From positions 154,514 to 218,513 of the forward strand of contig JAEUOU010000028.1 in assembly GCA_016790575.1 (NCBI GenBank): DNA of 64,000 nucleotides, in the 5' to 3' direction. The DNA is from Burkholderiaceae bacterium (GTDB lineage: Bacteria > Pseudomonadota > Gammaproteobacteria > Burkholderiales > Burkholderiaceae_C). Positions 56,114-64,000 of this stretch are shown piece by piece. Each line of letters begins with the position of its first letter. Position 1 is the stretch's first letter. The notes beneath the pieces were generated by a model. The model saw nothing but the letters and a program-made list of their open reading frames with translations, had not been told where the DNA came from and searched no databases. A program made the translations under genes and the position numbers.

Positions 56114-56812
56114 ATGACCAACTTGCACCCTCTGCCCCGTCACTCCCTGTTCGCCGCGGCTGTGTTTGCCCTGGCAAGCCCCTTTGTTCTCGCCGAAGCG
56201 CCGATGAACACCGACGATGCCGGCGCGCTGGGCCGAGGCGGCTACAAGATCGAATTCGAGTGGGCCCGCGAAGGCAGTGTGCGCGGCCCGACGCTGGGTT
56301 TCGGATTTGCACCGGTCGAGAACCTTGAAATCGGGCTCGGCTTCGGGCGATCGTCCGACCGATCGACCATCCCGTCCACGACCGAACGCGCCGCCAGCGT
56401 GGCCTTCAAATGGGTGCCGCTCAAATGGGGCGAAACCACTGCGGGCCTCAAACTGGAGCTGAGCAACGCCCGCCCCGATGCCGGGCCGCGGGTGCGCGAA
56501 AACACCCTCACCGCCCTGCTGACACACCGCTACGACGGCGGGCATGCGGTGCACATGAACCTCGGCCACGCCGCTTCGCGCCCGCAGGGCGGAGCCAGCC
56601 AATCGACCACCCAGTGGTCCCTGGGTGGTGAGTGGGCACTCGCGCCCACCGTTTCGCTGACGGGCGACCTGTTCGGCGAATCCGGTCCCGGTGGCCTGGG
56701 CCGACAACTCGGGCTGCGCTGGCGCGCCGCCGAGGGCGTAGCCCTCTCCATTGGCTTGGGCCGCCAGGACGGCCAGAGTCAGGTAAGAGTGGTCGGCGCC
56801 TGGGAGTTCTAG
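56114..56812 (+). CDS. outer-membrane beta-barrel-like protein, copy B
   Basis: A 232-residue paralog of the protein at 44151-44849, the same length and with the same start after the signal peptide (APMNTDDAGALGRGGYKIEFE) and the same aromatic C-terminus (GAWEF). GPTLGFGFAPVENLEIGLGF and SVTGDLFGESGPGG-like blocks are shared; the proteins are strongly similar but not identical. Probably an outer-membrane barrel. The downstream convergent Bug gene is a pseudogene. Confidence 0.78.
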   Translation: MTNLHPLPRHSLFAAAVFALASPFVLAEAPMNTDDAGALGRGGYKIEFEWAREGSVRGPTLGFGFAPVENLEIGLGFGRSSDRSTIPSTTERAASVAFKWVPLKWGETTAGLKLELSNARPDAGPRVRENTLTALLTHRYDGGHAVHMNLGHAASRPQGGASQSTTQWSLGGEWALAPTVSLTGDLFGESGPGGLGRQLGLRWRAAEGVALSIGLGRQDGQSQVRVVGAWEF

Positions 56813-56860
56813 GACCGGCGCGCCATGCGCCGCAATGCGCAAGCCGCGCCTGCCGGGTGC

Positions 56861-57549
56861 TCAGGTCGGCTTGGCCAGCCCGAGCTTCTCCACCAGTGCC
56901 TTCTCGCGCGCGAAGGTCTCCTGCGCGAACTTCAGATACGCGGCGCTGCTCATGTACATGGGCACCATGTCGTAGCGCTTGAGCGCGGTGATGTAGCTCT
57001 CGTGCTCCATCGCCTGTTTGAAAGCGTCGTGCAGGCGTTTGACCACGGCGGGCGGCGTGCCTTTCGGGGCGCCGATGCCAAAGGGGGAGTTCTGTACCAG
57101 GTCCAGGCCCAGCTCCTTGAGCGTGGGCGCATCGGGGAATTTGGCCAGGCGCTCGGCGCCCCAAGTGTTGAGCACCCGCAGCTTGCCCGCCTCGACCTGG
57201 GGCGCAAGTGATGTCTTTGATCGGGTACCAGGTGAGTTTGGTGGTGAAGGGCAGGCGGAAACCCCCAGCGGGATTTGCGCCAGGGTGTGGCCGTCGGCCG
57301 CGGCCGTCTGCAAGCCCTGGGCCGGCAGGGTGCCCCCGCGCCGGGCTTGTTCTCGACGATGACCGGCTGGCCCAGAATCTTGCTGGCGTTGTCGGCCAGG
57401 GCGCGCATGGTGATGTCGGTCGGGCCACCCGCCGGGAAGGCAATGACCAGCCTGATCGGTCTGGTCGGAAATCCGCCCTGCCCGGAAACCCCCAGGGCGG
57501 CGGCAGCAAGGGTGGCAGCGGCAAGCTGGCCGAGCTGTCGACGTTGCAC
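56861..57549 (-). pseudogene. decayed duplicate of the Bug-family substrate-binding protein gene
   Basis: Matches the gene at 44873-45838 along most of its length. Compared with it, there is a one-base loss near 57337 (after the codons for VENKPGAG), a second one-base loss near 57260 and an internal deletion of about 275 bp whose junction is at 57206. The last two together restore the frame, so only the first 70 or so residues are out of step with the rest. About 92 residues of the ligand-binding core are gone. A GTG start replaces ATG. Almost certainly non-functional. Confidence 0.88.
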
Positions 57550-57663
57550 GGAGTCTCCGGGGGGCAAGGCATGAAACCCGGATTGGCCCCCCGACAATCA
57601 CGCCATCAGGAACGCCCTTATGGGCTGTCGCGCAGGCTTCAGCGCCGCCCGCCAGGCCGCAGT

Positions 57664-57834
57664 TCAGAGCAGCCAGACCGCCAGACTGCCGGCAAGGCCC
57701 AGGGTGCCCGAGACCGCGAGTGCACCGGCATCGCGGTGATTGCTGGCCCGGAACTCATGGAGAGCCGCAACCAGGATGGCCAAGGCGACCACGAGGACCC
57801 CAAACGCCAGGTCCACGGACGAGATATCAGGCAT
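57664..57834 (-). CDS. small membrane protein, overlaps the HPF-like gene
   Basis: A 56-residue protein with two hydrophobic segments (LAFGVLVVALAILVAALHEF and ALAVSGTLGLAGSLAVWLL). The ATG lies inside the end of the upstream gene, overlapping by 8 bp, so it is probably translated with it. No family is recognised. It may relate to ion homeostasis given the NhaR-type regulator, but that is a guess. Confidence 0.6.
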   Translation of the reverse strand: MPDISSVDLAFGVLVVALAILVAALHEFRASNHRDAGALAVSGTLGLAGSLAVWLL

Positions 57835-58177
57835 GGGCGTCTCCCGCCACAAGCCCCAGCGCACCGATCCGGTTCTGTCGCTGGCGGCGCTGGCGTGCGC
57901 GTGTCAGCGACTGCATCGCGGCCGCGAGGGCGCAATCGAGGGCAGCCCTCCAGTCATGCGCGAACGCCGTCTTCACGACCGTGCCGGCGCCGTCCGTGCG
58001 CAATTGGATCCGGCAGCGCTGGTCCATGCCACCGCGCGGGCCGTTGACATCGGCGAAACGGACTTCCACCCGAGGCACAGCCGCCCGCAGCCGGCGCAAG
58101 GCGAAGCGGATCCGGGCGGCGGCGAATGCGCGAGCGCCCTCATCGACAGCCGGGTTCGACACGACCAGTATGAGCAT
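57827..58177 (-). CDS. HPF/RaiA-family ribosome-associated-like protein
   Basis: A 116-residue protein resembling the S30AE domain of ribosome hibernation factors: basic helix ARIRFALRRLRAAVPRVEVRFADVNGPRGGMDQRCRIQLR, then AFAHDWRAALDCALAAAMQSLTRARQRR. AAAGG precedes the ATG. It is divergent from an NhaR-type regulator gene. It may bind ribosomes under stress; function in this context is unproven. Confidence 0.78.
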   Translation of the reverse strand: MLILVVSNPAVDEGARAFAAARIRFALRRLRAAVPRVEVRFADVNGPRGGMDQRCRIQLRTDGAGTVVKTAFAHDWRAALDCALAAAMQSLTRARQRRQRQNRIGALGLVAGDAHA

Positions 58178-58274
58178 CACAAAGCCTTTCAGTTATTGAG
58201 GCGCTCCACACTACCGTCCCAACACACCATATAAAAGCAGATAAATTCGAACAAATACTCCTGAAAAACCATCC

Positions 58275-59159
58275 GTGTCCACACCATTCAACTACAAGCA
58301 CCTTTACTACTTCTGGGTTGTCGCCCAGGAAGGCGGCATGACCCGGGCCGCCGACAAGCTCGGCATGGCGGTGCAGACCGTGAGTGCCCAGGTCCGGGAG
58401 CTGGAGCGTGCGCTCGGATTCGCACTGCTGAAACCGTCCGGCCGCGGACTGGTCCTGACCGCCGCCGGGGCGGCCGCGCTGAAACAGGCGGACCTGATCT
58501 TCCAGCTCGGAGGGGAATTGCCGGCCCGGGTTCGAAATGCGGCCAGCGCCCCCGAAGTGCGGCTGGCCGTCGGCGTATCGGACGGGCTACCCAAACTGAT
58601 CGTGCACCGGCTGCTGCACCCGGTGCTTTCCACGCCCCATTTGCGCCTGCTGTGCCACGAAGGCGAACTGGACGATCTGCTGGGTGATCTGGCCTTGCAC
58701 CGGCTGGATGTGGTGTTGTCGGATCGCCCCGCGCCACCGAATCACGCCATGCGGCTTTACAGCCACCGTGTGGGCACATCCCCGGTTGCCTGGTATGGAT
58801 GCGCCGATCTGGTTCACGGCTGCCGCGATCATTTCCCCCACAGCCTGCGGGACACGCCGGTTTTGCTGCCCACGGCCCATGCGGCGATGCGCGAGCGGCT
58901 GGACCGGTGGTTCGACGCGCATGACCTGCGTCCGAGAATCGCGGGCGAGTTTGAAGACAGCGCGTTGCTGAAGACCTTCGGCGCCAGCGGCATGGGCCTG
59001 TTTCCCGCCAGCGAATGGGTCCACGCCGATCTGGAACAACGGTACGCCGTCCACCGGCTCGCCACCATCGAGGGCGTGACCGAGCACTATTTCGCGATCG
59101 ACACCGAGAAGCGGGTGAAACACCCGCTGGTGCAGCGCGTGCTGCCGAAAGGCGCCTGA
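58275..59159 (+). CDS. nhaR: NhaR-type LysR-family transcriptional activator
   Basis: A 294-residue regulator with a LysR winged helix-turn-helix (FNYKHLYYFWVVAQEGGMTRAADKLGMAVQTVSAQVRELE) and effector domain. FNYKHLYYFWVVA and LLCHEGELDDLLGDLALHRLDVVLSDRP are close to NhaR, which responds to sodium and controls nhaA in enterics. The start is GTG. No nhaA is adjacent; the likely target is the divergent HPF-like and small membrane genes across a 97-bp gap. Confidence 0.88.
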   Translation: MSTPFNYKHLYYFWVVAQEGGMTRAADKLGMAVQTVSAQVRELERALGFALLKPSGRGLVLTAAGAAALKQADLIFQLGGELPARVRNAASAPEVRLAVGVSDGLPKLIVHRLLHPVLSTPHLRLLCHEGELDDLLGDLALHRLDVVLSDRPAPPNHAMRLYSHRVGTSPVAWYGCADLVHGCRDHFPHSLRDTPVLLPTAHAAMRERLDRWFDAHDLRPRIAGEFEDSALLKTFGASGMGLFPASEWVHADLEQRYAVHRLATIEGVTEHYFAIDTEKRVKHPLVQRVLPKGA

Positions 59160-59230
59160 GCCAGGCGCCGTCCGAACGGATCAGTCTGCCGCACGGCGCG
59201 GCCCGACACCGGCAACATCGCGCGGCGCCC

Positions 59231-62200
59231 TCACCCCCGCGCCAGCACCGGCCCCAGCGCCACCCCGGTGGGCGTGCCGGCACGCACCACGGCCTCGGGC
59301 GTGGCCGCGGCCACGATGCGCCCGCCGCCGGCGCCGCCGTCCGGGCCGAGGTCGATGATCCAGTCGGCTTCGGCGATCACGTCCAGGTCGTGTTCGATCA
59401 CCACCACGCTGTGGCCGCCATCGACCAGGCGGTGCAGCACGCGGATGAGTTTGTCCACGTCGGCCATGTGCAGGCCCACGGTGGGTTCGTCCAGCACGTA
59501 CAGGGTGTGGGGCGCCTTCTGGCCGCGTTTGCCCACCTCGTCGCGCACCTTGGACAGTTCCGTCACCAGCTTGATGCGCTGCGCCTCGCCGCCGCTGAGC
59601 GTGGGGCTGGGCTGGCCCAGCGTGAGGTAGCCCAGGCCCACGTCCTTGAGCAGTTGCAGCGGGTGGCTGATGGCGGGCATGCTGGCGAAGAAGTCCACCG
59701 CCTCGTCCACTTCCATCTGCAGCACGTCGCCGATGCTTTTGCCGCGCCAGGTGACGGCGAGCGTCTCGGGGTTGAAGCGGGCGCCGTGGCAGACCTCGCA
59801 GGGCACTTTCACGTCGGGCAGGAAGCTCATTTCGATGGTGCGCACGCCCTGCCCTTCACACGACGGACAGCGACCTTCGCCGGTGTTGAAGGAGAAGCGC
59901 CCCGGCCCGTAGCCGCGGGCCTTGGCCTCCAGCGTTTCGGCAAACAGCTTGCGCACGGTGTCCCAGAAGCCGATGTAGGTGGCCGGGCAGCTGCGCGGGG
60001 TCTTGCCGATAGGGGTCTGGTCCACCTCCAGCACCCGGTCCAGCGTCTCGAAGCCCTGCAGGCCTGCGCAGCCCACCAGTGAAGGCGCCTGGCCGGCATC
60101 CATCGCGTCGCGCCCGGCTTTGGTGGAACGCTGCCCGACCCAGGCGGCCACGTTGGCCAGCAGCACGTCACGCGCCAGCGTGGACTTGCCGGAGCCGGAG
60201 ACGCCGGTCACCGCGACCAGCCGGCGCAGCGGCACGGCCACGTCGACGCGCTGCAGGTTGTGCAGGTCGGCGCCCAGCACCCGCAGCCAGGTGGTTTCCG
60301 GGTTTTCAGTGCTTTTTTGACCGTTACCCATCGTGGAATGGTCATTGTTTGCTCTTGTTTTTGAAGTTCCCGACGCCACGGCCCGGCGCGGCTGCAGCGG
60401 GTGGCGCATCGCGTGCAGCAGGTAGCGGCCGGTCTGCGAGTCTTCGGCGGCGGCCAGATCGGCCACCGAGCCCTGCGCCACCAGCCGGCCGCCGCGTTTG
60501 CCGGCACTGGGGCCGATGTCGATCACATGGTCGGCGCGGCGGATGGTGTCTTCGTCATGCTCCACCACCACCAGCGTGTTGCCTTTGTCGCTCAGGGTCT
60601 TGAGCGCGGCCAGCAGGATCTGGTTGTCGCGCGCGTGCAGGCCGATGGTGGGCTCGTCCAGCACATAACAAACACCTTGCAGGTTGCTGCCCAGCTGCGC
60701 CGCCAGGCGGATGCGCTGCGCCTCGCCGCCGCTGAGCGTGGGCGCGCCCCGGTCCAGCGTGAGGTAACCCAGGCCGACCTGTTCCAGGAATTCCAGCCGG
60801 GCGGCGATTTCGGGGATCAGGTCGCGGGCGATCTCGGCCTCGCGGCCGCTCAGGTGGTACGCGGACGCGGCCCGAGCTTCCGCGAGGGCTTCGACAGGCT
60901 CAGCCCGAACGGGCGAGGCCTGGAGGCCGCGCACCCACTGCCGCACGTCCGCCACCGACAGCCGCGCGATGTCGGCAATGCCCACACCGGCAAAACGCAC
61001 CGCCCGCGCCGTCGCGTTCAGCCGTGTGCCCTGGCAGCTCGGGCAGGCGGTGTCGGCCACGTCGTCCACCTCGGGTTCGGCGAAGGTCTGCTCACGGCCT
61101 TTTTGGTCGTCGTCGCGAACCGAGTCGTCCAGCACCTTGCGCTGCGACTGGGTCAGCTTCACGCCCGTGCCCACGCAGTCGGGACACCAGCCGTGTTTAC
61201 TGTTGTACGAAAACAGGCGCGGGTCCAGCTCGGCGTACGACGTGGCACACACCGGGCAGGCGCGCAGCGTGGAGAACGCCAGCAAGTTGCCGATGCCGGC
61301 GGTGGGCGCACCCGCCGCCATCGCCTCGCGCAGGCCGTCCAGGTCACTCAGCACATGGACCGCGCCCTTGCCGTGTTCCAGTGCACGGGCCAGGCCGTCG
61401 CGCAGCGCGGCCTCGTTGGCGGGCGTGACGTCCAGGCTCAGCACTGGCAGCTCGATGGTGTGTTCCTTGAAGCGGTCGATGCGCGGAAAGCCGGTGGTGG
61501 GCAGGAAATTGCCGTCCACGCGCAGATGGGTGTAGCCGCGCGGGCGCGCCCAGTCGGCCAGCTCGGTGTAGACGCCCTTGCGGTTCATCACCAGCGGCGC
61601 CAGCAGGCCGATGTGCTGGCCGCGGAACTGCGTCATCAGCTGCGCGGTGATGCGATCAGCCGACTGCGGCGACACCGCCGCGCCGTCGTGGATGCAGTGC
61701 TGCGTGCCCAGCTTCACGTACAGCAGGCGCAGGAAGTGCCAGACCTCGGTGGTGGTGCCCACCGTGCTCTTGCGGCCGCCGCGCGACAGGCGCTGTTCGA
61801 TGGCCACCGTCGGCGGGATGCCGTAGACCGCGTCCACCTCGGGCCGGCCCGCCGGCTGCACGATGGAGCGGGCATAGGCGTTGAGGCTTTCGAGGTAGCG
61901 GCGCTGGCCTTCGTTGAACAGGATGTCGAACGCCAGCGTACTCTTGCCCGAGCCGCTGACCCCGGTGATCACGCTGAACCGGCCGCGCGGAATCTCCACA
62001 CTGAGGTTTTTCAGGTTGTGTTCGCGGGCGTGGACAATTTCGATGGCGTTCTTGGCGTCTACCGATCGTGAAATGGTCTTTTCCTGCTTCTCTTTGAGGA
62101 GCATTGACGGCTCCTGCACCGTGCGCAGGCCCGCGCCCATCGCCGCGTCGTAGGCGCGCAGCGCGGCGCCGGTGTGTGAGAGCGGATGCTGGCGCAGGTC

Positions 62201-64000
62201 GTCCGGTGTGCCTTCGGCCACCAGCTGGCCGCCGCCGTCGCCGCCTTCGGGGCCGAGGTCGATCAGCCAGTCACTGGCGCGGATCACGTCCAGGTTGTGT
62301 TCGATCACGATCAGCGAGTGCCCGGCTTCCAGCAGCTTGCGCAGCGCCCGCATCAGCTTGGCGATGTCATCGAAATGCAGGCCGGTGGTGGGCTCGTCGA
62401 ACAGGAACAGCGTGCCTTTGCGGGCGGTGGGCTGGCGGCTGGCGCTGGCGGTTTTTGCGGCCTCCGCGAGGAAACCGGCCAGCTTCAGCCGCTGCGCCTC
62501 GCCACCCGACAGCGTGGGCACCGGCTGGCCGAGCTTCACGTATTCCAGCCCCACGTCGACGATGGGCTGCAGCGCGCGGATGACGTCGCGGTCCTGGGCG
62601 AACAAGGCCGCCGCCTCGCTGACGGTGAGGTCCAGCACCTCGGCCACGTTCAACACGCGCGGGCGGACGGCGCCCACCACCGGGCGCTCGATGCTCACTT
62701 CCAGGATTTCCGGCCGGTAGCGCCGGCCGTCGCAGTCCGGGCAGCGCAGATACACGTCACTCAGGAACTGCATCTCCACATGTTCGAAGCCCGAGCCGCC
62801 GCAGGTGGGGCAGCGCCCGTCTCCGCTGTTGAAGCTGAACTTGCTGGCGGTGTAGCCACGCTGGCGCGCCAGCGGCGCGGTGGCGAAGATTTCGCGCACC
62901 GCGTCCCAGGCGCCGACATAACTCACCGGGTTGGAGCGGGCCGTCTTGCCGATCGGCGACTGGTCCACAAACACCACGTCGGCCAGGTGGTCGGCGCCCA
63001 GCAGCCGGTCGTGGGCGCCGGGGGTCTCGGTGGCCTTGCCGAAATGGCGCAGCAGCGCGGGGGCCAGCACGTCCTGGATCAGGCTGGACTTGCCCGAGCC
63101 GCTGACGCCGGTCACCGTGACCAGGCGCTGCAGCGGAAAGTCCACGCTCAGGTTGCGCAGGTTATGTTCGCGCGCGCCCTCCAGGATCAAGCGCGGCGTG
63201 TGGTCGGTCACCATGCGGCGCAGGCCCATGCCCACCTGCTTGCGCGCGCCGAGGTACGCGCCGGTCAGCGTGTCGGCGCCGCGCAGCGCCTCGGGCGTGC
63301 CGTCGAACACGATCTGCCCGCCGCGCTCGCCGGGGCCGGGTCCCATGTCGATCACGCGGTCGGCGGCCAGCATCACGGCCGGGTCGTGCTCCACCACCAC
63401 CAGCGTGTTGCCCGCATCGCGCAGGCGCAGCATGGCGCGGGTGATACGGTCCATGTCGCGCGGGTGCAGGCCGATGCTGGGTTCGTCCAGCACAAACAGC
63501 GTGTTGACCAACGAGGTGCCGAGCGCGGTGGTCAGGTTGATGCGCTGCACCTCGCCGCCACTGAGCGTGCGGCTCTGGCGGTCCAGCGTGAGGTAGCCGA
63601 TGCCCACGTCGCACAGGTAACGCAGCCGGGTGGCGATTTCGGCATGCAGCAGCTTGAGCGCCTGGGCCTGCGCGCCGTCGCCGTCGGTGGACAGGTCCAT
63701 GCTGTCAAAAAAGCGCCGCAGCCGCTCGATGGGCAGCAGCATCAGGTCATGCAGACAAAAGCCCGGCAGCGCTTCCAGCTGCGCGCGGGACCAGCCCACC
63801 CCCGCCGGCAGGAACCGCGCGGCCGGCTCGAGCACCGCATCGGCGCCCTCCTTGCTGCCGATACGCCACAGCAGGCTTTCGGTCTTGAGCCGGGCACCGC
63901 CGCAGGTCTCGCACGGGGTGTAGCTGCGGTACTTGGACAGCAGCACCCGGATGTGCATCTTGTAGGCCTTGGTCTCCAGGTAGGCGAAGAAGCGCTTCAC
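59231..64000 (-). CDS. uvrA: double-length excinuclease ABC subunit UvrA (5' end outside window)
   Basis: At least 1589 residues; the start is beyond 64000. The sequence holds two UvrA units in tandem. The visible part of unit 1 begins in its first ATPase domain ([23 protein letters not shown]), and its second domain has [17 protein letters not shown] near 296 and a CPTCGGSGF...CPDC zinc module. Unit 2 is complete: [20 protein letters not shown] near 677, the UvrB-binding region, CPVCATSY...[24 protein letters not shown], a second Walker A near 1265 and CPSCEGQG...CEVCHG. A standard UvrA is about 940 residues; double versions occur in some proteobacteria. Three repeat insertions lie in its linkers. 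Confidence 0.92.
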   Translation of the reverse strand: MKRFFAYLETKAYKMHIRVLLSKYRSYTPCETCGGARLKTESLLWRIGSKEGADAVLEPAARFLPAGVGWSRAQLEALPGFCLHDLMLLPIERLRRFFDSMDLSTDGDGAQAQALKLLHAEIATRLRYLCDVGIGYLTLDRQSRTLSGGEVQRINLTTALGTSLVNTLFVLDEPSIGLHPRDMDRITRAMLRLRDAGNTLVVVEHDPAVMLAADRVIDMGPGPGERGGQIVFDGTPEALRGADTLTGAYLGARKQVGMGLRRMVTDHTPRLILEGAREHNLRNLSVDFPLQRLVTVTGVSGSGKSSLIQDVLAPALLRHFGKATETPGAHDRLLGADHLADVVFVDQSPIGKTARSNPVSYVGAWDAVREIFATAPLARQRGYTASKFSFNSGDGRCPTCGGSGFEHVEMQFLSDVYLRCPDCDGRRYRPEILEVSIERPVVGAVRPRVLNVAEVLDLTVSEAAALFAQDRDVIRALQPIVDVGLEYVKLGQPVPTLSGGEAQRLKLAGFLAEAAKTASASRQPTARKGTLFLFDEPTTGLHFDDIAKLMRALRKLLEAGHSLIVIEHNLDVIRASDWLIDLGPEGGDGGGQLVAEGTPDDLRQHPLSHTGAALRAYDAAMGAGLRTVQEPSMLLKEKQEKTISRSVDAKNAIEIVHAREHNLKNLSVEIPRGRFSVITGVSGSGKSTLAFDILFNEGQRRYLESLNAYARSIVQPAGRPEVDAVYGIPPTVAIEQRLSRGGRKSTVGTTTEVWHFLRLLYVKLGTQHCIHDGAAVSPQSADRITAQLMTQFRGQHIGLLAPLVMNRKGVYTELADWARPRGYTHLRVDGNFLPTTGFPRIDRFKEHTIELPVLSLDVTPANEAALRDGLARALEHGKGAVHVLSDLDGLREAMAAGAPTAGIGNLLAFSTLRACPVCATSYAELDPRLFSYNSKHGWCPDCVGTGVKLTQSQRKVLDDSVRDDDQKGREQTFAEPEVDDVADTACPSCQGTRLNATARAVRFAGVGIADIARLSVADVRQWVRGLQASPVRAEPVEALAEARAASAYHLSGREAEIARDLIPEIAARLEFLEQVGLGYLTLDRGAPTLSGGEAQRIRLAAQLGSNLQGVCYVLDEPTIGLHARDNQILLAALKTLSDKGNTLVVVEHDEDTIRRADHVIDIGPSAGKRGGRLVAQGSVADLAAAEDSQTGRYLLHAMRHPLQPRRAVASGTSKTRANNDHSTMGNGQKSTENPETTWLRVLGADLHNLQRVDVAVPLRRLVAVTGVSGSGKSTLARDVLLANVAAWVGQRSTKAGRDAMDAGQAPSLVGCAGLQGFETLDRVLEVDQTPIGKTPRSCPATYIGFWDTVRKLFAETLEAKARGYGPGRFSFNTGEGRCPSCEGQGVRTIEMSFLPDVKVPCEVCHGARFNPETLAVTWRGKSIGDVLQMEVDEAVDFFASMPAISHPLQLLKDVGLGYLTLGQPSPTLSGGEAQRIKLVTELSKVRDEVGKRGQKAPHTLYVLDEPTVGLHMADVDKLIRVLHRLVDGGHSVVVIEHDLDVIAEADWIIDLGPDGGAGGGRIVAAATPEAVVRAGTPTGVALGPVLARG
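60311..60366 (+). repeat. dispersed repeat copy 10 (inside uvrA)
   Basis: TTTTTTGACCGTTACCCATC, GTGGAATGGTCATTG, TTTGCTCTTG, antisense to uvrA. It encodes part of [20 protein letters not shown] in the linker between the two ATPase domains of unit 2. Confidence 0.8.
60884..60912 (+). repeat. REP-like palindromic repeat inside uvrA
   Basis: GAGGGCTTCGACAGGCTC and AGCCCGAACGG, the common Burkholderiales repeat. It is translated as [12 protein letters not shown] in a loop of UvrA unit 2, near residue 1030. Confidence 0.85.
62051..62094 (+). repeat. diverged dispersed repeat copy 11 (inside uvrA)
   Basis: TACCGATCGTGAAATGGTC then TTTTCCTGCTTC, antisense to uvrA. It lies in the junction between the two UvrA units ([17 protein letters not shown]) and differs more from the core than copy 10. 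Confidence 0.6.

Noticed and set aside
57208..58047. Plus-strand open frame of 279 codons across the Bug pseudogene and HPF-like gene
   Set aside because: Antisense to a duplicated Bug gene and to a protein with a recognisable HPF-like pattern; no domain in the plus frame.
59231..64000. Reading the double UvrA as two separate genes
   Set aside because: The frame is unbroken through the linker at about 62050, with no stop or new ribosome site, so it is one chain within the window.

Overview
The window is a GC-rich, gene-dense stretch of bacterial chromosome. Gene content and order point to a betaproteobacterium of the order Burkholderiales, most likely family Comamonadaceae; I cannot name a genus. 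The evidence is the tyrS/M23 peptidase/anmK/erpA/bactofilin/rpsI/rplM block, an ahcY-metF operon behind an S-adenosylhomocysteine riboswitch, a paaABCDE operon behind a TetR-type palindrome, a Bug-type solute-binding protein, and an actP module with a CbrA-like sensor. I saw no rRNA, tRNA, CRISPR array, prophage or insertion sequence. The 5' end of the last gene (uvrA) lies outside the window.

Layout. 0.1-2.9 kb (minus): a three-gene operon for secreted proteins whose first gene has a ten-G run in its signal-peptide region. 3-7.7 kb (plus): ttcA, a histidine phosphatase, a DSD1-type PLP enzyme, and a fusion of a sterol-desaturase-type oxygenase with a TMEM86/YhhN domain. 7.8-15.4 kb (minus): ruvB, ruvA, a NarL-type response regulator, two related sensor kinases and a GDSL lipoprotein. 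15.4-18.3 kb: phoH, ybeY, dtd and a cation diffusion facilitator. 18.4-21.9 kb (plus): a two-component system, a secreted GlcG/HbpS-like protein and an ankyrin protein. 22-29.6 kb: translation and cell-wall housekeeping genes. 29.7-33.5 kb: phenylacetyl-CoA epoxidase. 33.6-38.9 kb (minus): metY, then the riboswitch-controlled methyl-cycle operon ahcY-tlyA-metF-rlpA. 39-43.2 kb: a wax ester synthase/DGAT, prfC and a HAD phosphatase. 43.3-45.8 kb and 56.1-57.5 kb: two copies of an outer-membrane-protein/Bug pair. 45.9-55.6 kb (minus): the acetate symporter module and a CbrA-like signalling operon ending in a degenerate kinase-exonuclease fusion. 57.6-59.2 kb: a small membrane protein, an HPF-like protein and an NhaR-type regulator. 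59.2-64 kb (minus): a double-length UvrA.

Two themes cut across the window. First, a short dispersed repeat (core TACCCAGCGTAAAAAGGTC) occurs about eleven times. Five copies are intergenic; six lie inside coding sequence without breaking the frame, and three unrelated proteins (desaturase fusion, TlyA, UvrA) share a related peptide as a result. Second, signalling is dense: five sensor-kinase-like proteins, three response regulators and several possible regulatory palindromes. The strongest candidates for follow-up are the poly-G secreted-protein operon, the repeat-encoded peptides, the ether-lipid-type fusion protein, the pseudokinase-exonuclease fusion, and the HbpS-like gene beside its two-component system.
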